Of a DNA stretch of 53,624 nt, positions 51,284 to 53,624 are shown one piece after another. The number at the start of each line of letters is the position of its first letter. Position 1 is the first letter of the stretch. Origin of the DNA: Deltaproteobacteria bacterium (lineage in GTDB: Bacteria; Desulfobacterota; Desulfobulbia; Desulfobulbales; SURF-16). A program made the position numbers and the translations under genes. The DNA lies in the NCBI GenBank assembly GCA_024277655.1, contig JAJRUT010000122.1:1-53624 (forward strand), given 5' to 3'. The notes beneath the pieces are model-generated. The model had not been told where the DNA came from, made no database searches, and saw only the letters and a list, made by a program, of their open reading frames with translations.

Positions 51284-52579
51284 ATGAACTACAAAGAAGC
51301 CTGGCAGTATCTTGATGATCTGCAATTTCATAAGATCAAGCTTGGTCTTGATTCCATGAACCGTTTTCTGGCCAAGGTGGGTAACCCCCATAAGACGCTC
51401 AGGTGCGTTCATGTGGGGGGAACCAACGGCAAGGGGTCGGTGTCAATGAACTTGCTCACCCTGCTTGATGGTGCAGGATACCGGGTGGGACTCTTTACCT
51501 CGCCCCATTTGAGTTCGGTGCGTGAGCGGTTCCGCATTGGTGCAAGTTATATTTCCGAAGAAAAATTTGCTGAATTTGCCAGTCGTATCCAGGCGGTGCT
51601 TGCGGGCGACCCCATTACCTATTTTGAATTTACCACCGCCCTTGCCATGCTGTGGTTTGCTGAGGAAGGGGTTGATTTGGCCATTTTTGAGGTGGGGCTT
51701 GGCGGGCGTCTCGATGCCACCAATGTGATTACGCCACTGGTTGCAGTGATTACCAATGTTTCCATGGATCATGAAGCGTATCTAGGGACAACCCTTGCTG
51801 AAGTTGCCGGGGAAAAGGCGGGTATCATCAAAAAGGATATTCCCCTGGTGACCGGTGTCTCTGCGGATGATAGTTTACAGGTGGTTGAAGCCAGGTGCCA
51901 GGAGCTTGCGGTTCCCATGTATCTTTTGGGCCGGGATTTTTCCTGTGTGGCTGAAGATAACGGCACATGGCAGTATCGAGGGCGGAGACGGTCGCTGGAT
52001 CACCTGCAATGTGGCATGAAGGGTGCGTATCAGCAGGGAAACAGTGGTTTGGCTCTGGCCACCTTAGAGCTTCTGGAGCCCCACGGTTTTGTGGTGGGCG
52101 ATGACGTGATTAGGGGTTCTCTGTCAGAGGTACATTGGCCCGGCCGTCTCGAATCCTTGGAAATTACAGGTGATGATGGGGTGGCGGTGAGGTATCTTCT
52201 TGACGGTGCCCATAATCCTGCCGGGATGGATAGCCTGCTGGCCAGTCTTGCTGAGTATGAGTATCATCGCCTGATCTGCGTGTGGGGCGCCATGGCGGAT
52301 AAGGATATTGGCACCACCTTAAATACCGTTGCCCCCCGCTGTGATGTGCTGATCTTGACCAGACCTGATTCGGAGCGTTCGGCGCTACCGCTGGCGTTAC
52401 AGGCAAAGCTTGACAGCAATTTCGCCGGTGAGGTGGTTGTGGAGGAGACGGTGGCGCAGGCCTTAATGAGGGCGCAAGGTATGGCCAGTTCGGCTGATCT
52501 TATTCTGGTTGCAGGTTCTCTTTATTTAGTTGGTGCCTGCCGACTGCAACTTGTGGGGGAACTTGTTGATGAAAGATAG
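51284..52579 (+). CDS. folC: Folylpolyglutamate / dihydrofolate synthase
   Basis: Mur-ligase family enzyme of 431 aa that adds glutamate to folates and dihydropteroate. Motifs are KIKLGLDSMNRFLAKVGNPHK near residue 17, the ATP loop VHVGGTNGKGSVSMNLL near 43, GLFTSPHLSSVRERFRI near 70, EVGLGGRLDATN near 137, the carbamylated-Lys region TNVSMDHEAYLGTTLAEVAGEKAGIIK near 158, and LLDGAHNPAGM near 305. The HNH gene starts inside its last codons. Confidence 0.95.
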   Translation: MNYKEAWQYLDDLQFHKIKLGLDSMNRFLAKVGNPHKTLRCVHVGGTNGKGSVSMNLLTLLDGAGYRVGLFTSPHLSSVRERFRIGASYISEEKFAEFASRIQAVLAGDPITYFEFTTALAMLWFAEEGVDLAIFEVGLGGRLDATNVITPLVAVITNVSMDHEAYLGTTLAEVAGEKAGIIKKDIPLVTGVSADDSLQVVEARCQELAVPMYLLGRDFSCVAEDNGTWQYRGRRRSLDHLQCGMKGAYQQGNSGLALATLELLEPHGFVVGDDVIRGSLSEVHWPGRLESLEITGDDGVAVRYLLDGAHNPAGMDSLLASLAEYEYHRLICVWGAMADKDIGTTLNTVAPRCDVLILTRPDSERSALPLALQAKLDSNFAGEVVVEETVAQALMRAQGMASSADLILVAGSLYLVGACRLQLVGELVDER

Positions 52580-52859
52580 TTTCTTTTTTGACGGAGTGGA
52601 TGAGGTGGTGATTCGCCAAGAGCGTGATAAGGCCCGGAAGTTGCGGAAAAGCCAGTGGTGGAAGACCAAGCTGTCCACCGGAATATGCCATTACTGTGGC
52701 GAGAAATTCCCGGCCAAACAACTCACAATGGATCATCTCCTGCCGGTTACCAGGGGCGGGAGTTCGTCAAAGGGCAATATTGTCGCCTGCTGCCGGGGGT
52801 GTAATACCAAAAAACGCGACATGATGCCTGATGAGTTTTTGGAGAAGATGGAGAAGTGA
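52569..52859 (+). CDS. HNH endonuclease domain protein
   Basis: Small HNH protein of 96 aa. CHYCGEKF near residue 40 and CCRGCNTKK near 75 give the two CxxC zinc pairs. MDHLLPVTRGGSSSKGNIVACC supplies the DH, N and H-type catalytic stretch, with the usual DHxxPxxxGG pattern. ATG 52569 is chosen; it overlaps the end of folC by 11 bases. Such free-standing HNH proteins are common and of unknown role. Confidence 0.85.
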   Translation: MKDSFFFDGVDEVVIRQERDKARKLRKSQWWKTKLSTGICHYCGEKFPAKQLTMDHLLPVTRGGSSSKGNIVACCRGCNTKKRDMMPDEFLEKMEK

Positions 52860-52928
52860 TCTGCCCCTTAATGAAGAAGTAGAAAAAAACATAACATCTG
52901 GAGCACCAAAGGTACGTAACAGAATTCA

Positions 52929-53267
52929 ATGAGAGCCCCAACAGGCCGGGAACAACCTGCTATTGGTAAGTTGTATCGCCAAGATGAAATTTTAAAGCGA
53001 GTTTCTATTGAAACTAAAAAAACAATTGCAGAAATCCTGCATACAAAAGGATCTGTCCGGCAATTGACAATGGGTCTGTTATATAGATATGGTGGTCTTA
53101 AAAATAAAGAGATTGGTGCTTTAATGGGAGTTGATTACAGTACAGTGAGCCAAGGCCGAAAACGTCTACGAGAAAAACTCCTAAACTATGAGCCCCCAGA
53201 TCAGCTACTGCCAAAGCTTAAGGCCGGATTGGCAAGGATAAATATTTGCCCCCCCCGAGATTATTAG
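52929..53267 (+). CDS. DnaA-like helix-turn-helix fragment, C-terminus of a Y1-type transposase
   Basis: 112 aa. The region GLLYRYGGLKNKEIGALMGVDYSTVSQGRKRLREKL near 58-93 is a helix-turn-helix like that at the C-terminus of REP-associated (RayT) tyrosine transposases of this phylum. VSIETKKTIAEILHTKG precedes it. The catalytic HUH domain expected in front is missing, so it is probably a relic, though a small free-standing HTH protein is possible. Only weak start signals are seen. Confidence 0.6.
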   Translation: MRAPTGREQPAIGKLYRQDEILKRVSIETKKTIAEILHTKGSVRQLTMGLLYRYGGLKNKEIGALMGVDYSTVSQGRKRLREKLLNYEPPDQLLPKLKAGLARINICPPRDY

Positions 53268-53624
53268 TCTTGTTTTGCTTGTCCATAGACATGTTTTCGT
53301 GTTAGGTTTTGTTTTTTCTAGCAAGATATTAAGTGTAAGGAAAATATGCCTGAAAAGATGCTGAATATCAACTTATCAAGGAATTACTACCTGGTAATCA
53401 ATGGTTGCACGGCTGGCTCAGAAATACCATTTTTGAGATAATCTTGTTCGCATTTTAATGCCGTTAGTGATTTTGTTTTGGGTTTTCGTACTGCATGCTA
53501 TTGTTTCGGGGAAACATTGTTTTACAAGTGTGAACTGACTTTTTTGTTAGGGTGGTTACATCAAGTATGTGCCGCTCCCATAGCCCCTTGCCGAATCCCG
53601 TCCAACCCAGCACTCCAGGCGACC
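53268..53624. other. Non-coding end of the window
   Basis: 357 bp with no defensible gene, tRNA or terminator. A 31-codon frame from ATG 53346 is too short to call. It may hold remains of the mobile element whose fragment precedes it. Confidence 0.4.

Noticed and set aside
1..53624. tRNA, rRNA or CRISPR array
   Set aside because: I found no cloverleaf-like sequence, no rRNA segment and no regularly spaced direct repeats; the dispersed repeats are single palindromic elements.

Overview
The window looks like a chromosomal segment of an anaerobic Desulfobacterota bacterium, most likely of the Desulfobulbales type. This is inferred from gene content, since no rRNA or tRNA gene is present to confirm it. 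The clues are a CooC nickel ATPase, a NikR-controlled nickel ECF transporter, a tetraheme metallophosphatase, a PPDK regulatory protein, a Mn-dependent pyrophosphatase, a DUF3786 iron-sulfur protein, MamK-like actins, and two genes that need selenocysteine decoding. Gene density is high, with short operons on both strands. No CRISPR array or prophage was seen.

Layout. 1-7 kb: ABC-F translation factor, DUF362 protein, PPDK/PEPS regulatory kinase, an unrecognised protein, and alpha-glucan phosphorylase. 7-9 kb: Pal lipoprotein and OmpH/Skp chaperone. 8.9-12 kb: isoprenoid operon xseB-ispA-dxs. 12-15 kb: xerC-hslV-hslU, with xerC apparently lacking a standard start codon. 15-16.4 kb: a zinc-ribbon protein with an in-frame UGA, convergent with cooC. 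16.4-24.7 kb: NamZ-type hydrolase, leucyltransferase bpt, an ispH-ubiA fusion, ftsY, a DjlA-like co-chaperone, an aminotransferase and mazG. 25-30 kb: a small AP2-like protein, proC, nadK, gph, a lone response regulator and ppaC. 30-34.5 kb (minus strand): an Hpt protein, a DUF493 protein, a DUF3786 protein, rarA (with an in-frame amber codon) and a UshA-like tetraheme cytochrome with an in-frame UGA. 34.5-40.4 kb: YgiQ, a mamK-like/coiled-coil/mamK-like operon, and cyclophilin. 40.5-44 kb: DEAD-box helicase and SulP transporter. 44.4-47.6 kb: nikR and nikMLQO. 47.5-53.3 kb: PHP phosphatase, a small conserved protein, UvrD-type helicase, folC, HNH protein and a transposase-like C-terminal remnant.

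Three observations stand out. First, two genes that conventional calling would truncate are probable selenoproteins. At 15079-15588 the frame continues past a UGA in a CGSG-U-GGC context through a second zinc ribbon and ends at the stop of the convergent neighbour. At 30125-31645 a UGA replaces the last Cys of a PCGC motif in a UshA-like protein with four C-terminal heme sites. Each UGA is followed at 18-24 nt by a perfect 6-bp hairpin with a G in the first two loop bases, which fits bacterial SECIS geometry. Second, two divergent MamK-type actins flank a membrane-anchored coiled-coil protein, with no magnetosome membrane gene in the window; this looks like a self-contained cytoskeletal module. 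Third, a family of palindromic, MITE-like elements occurs four times. Two copies are exactly 261 bp, in opposite orientations, with direct repeats of about 9 bp at their ends.

Nickel supply is a shared theme: NikR and NikMLQO import nickel, and CooC presumably inserts it into a CO dehydrogenase encoded elsewhere. The dxs, ispA and ispH-ubiA genes cover entry, chain elongation and final release of isoprenoid units, plus a prenyl transfer step.
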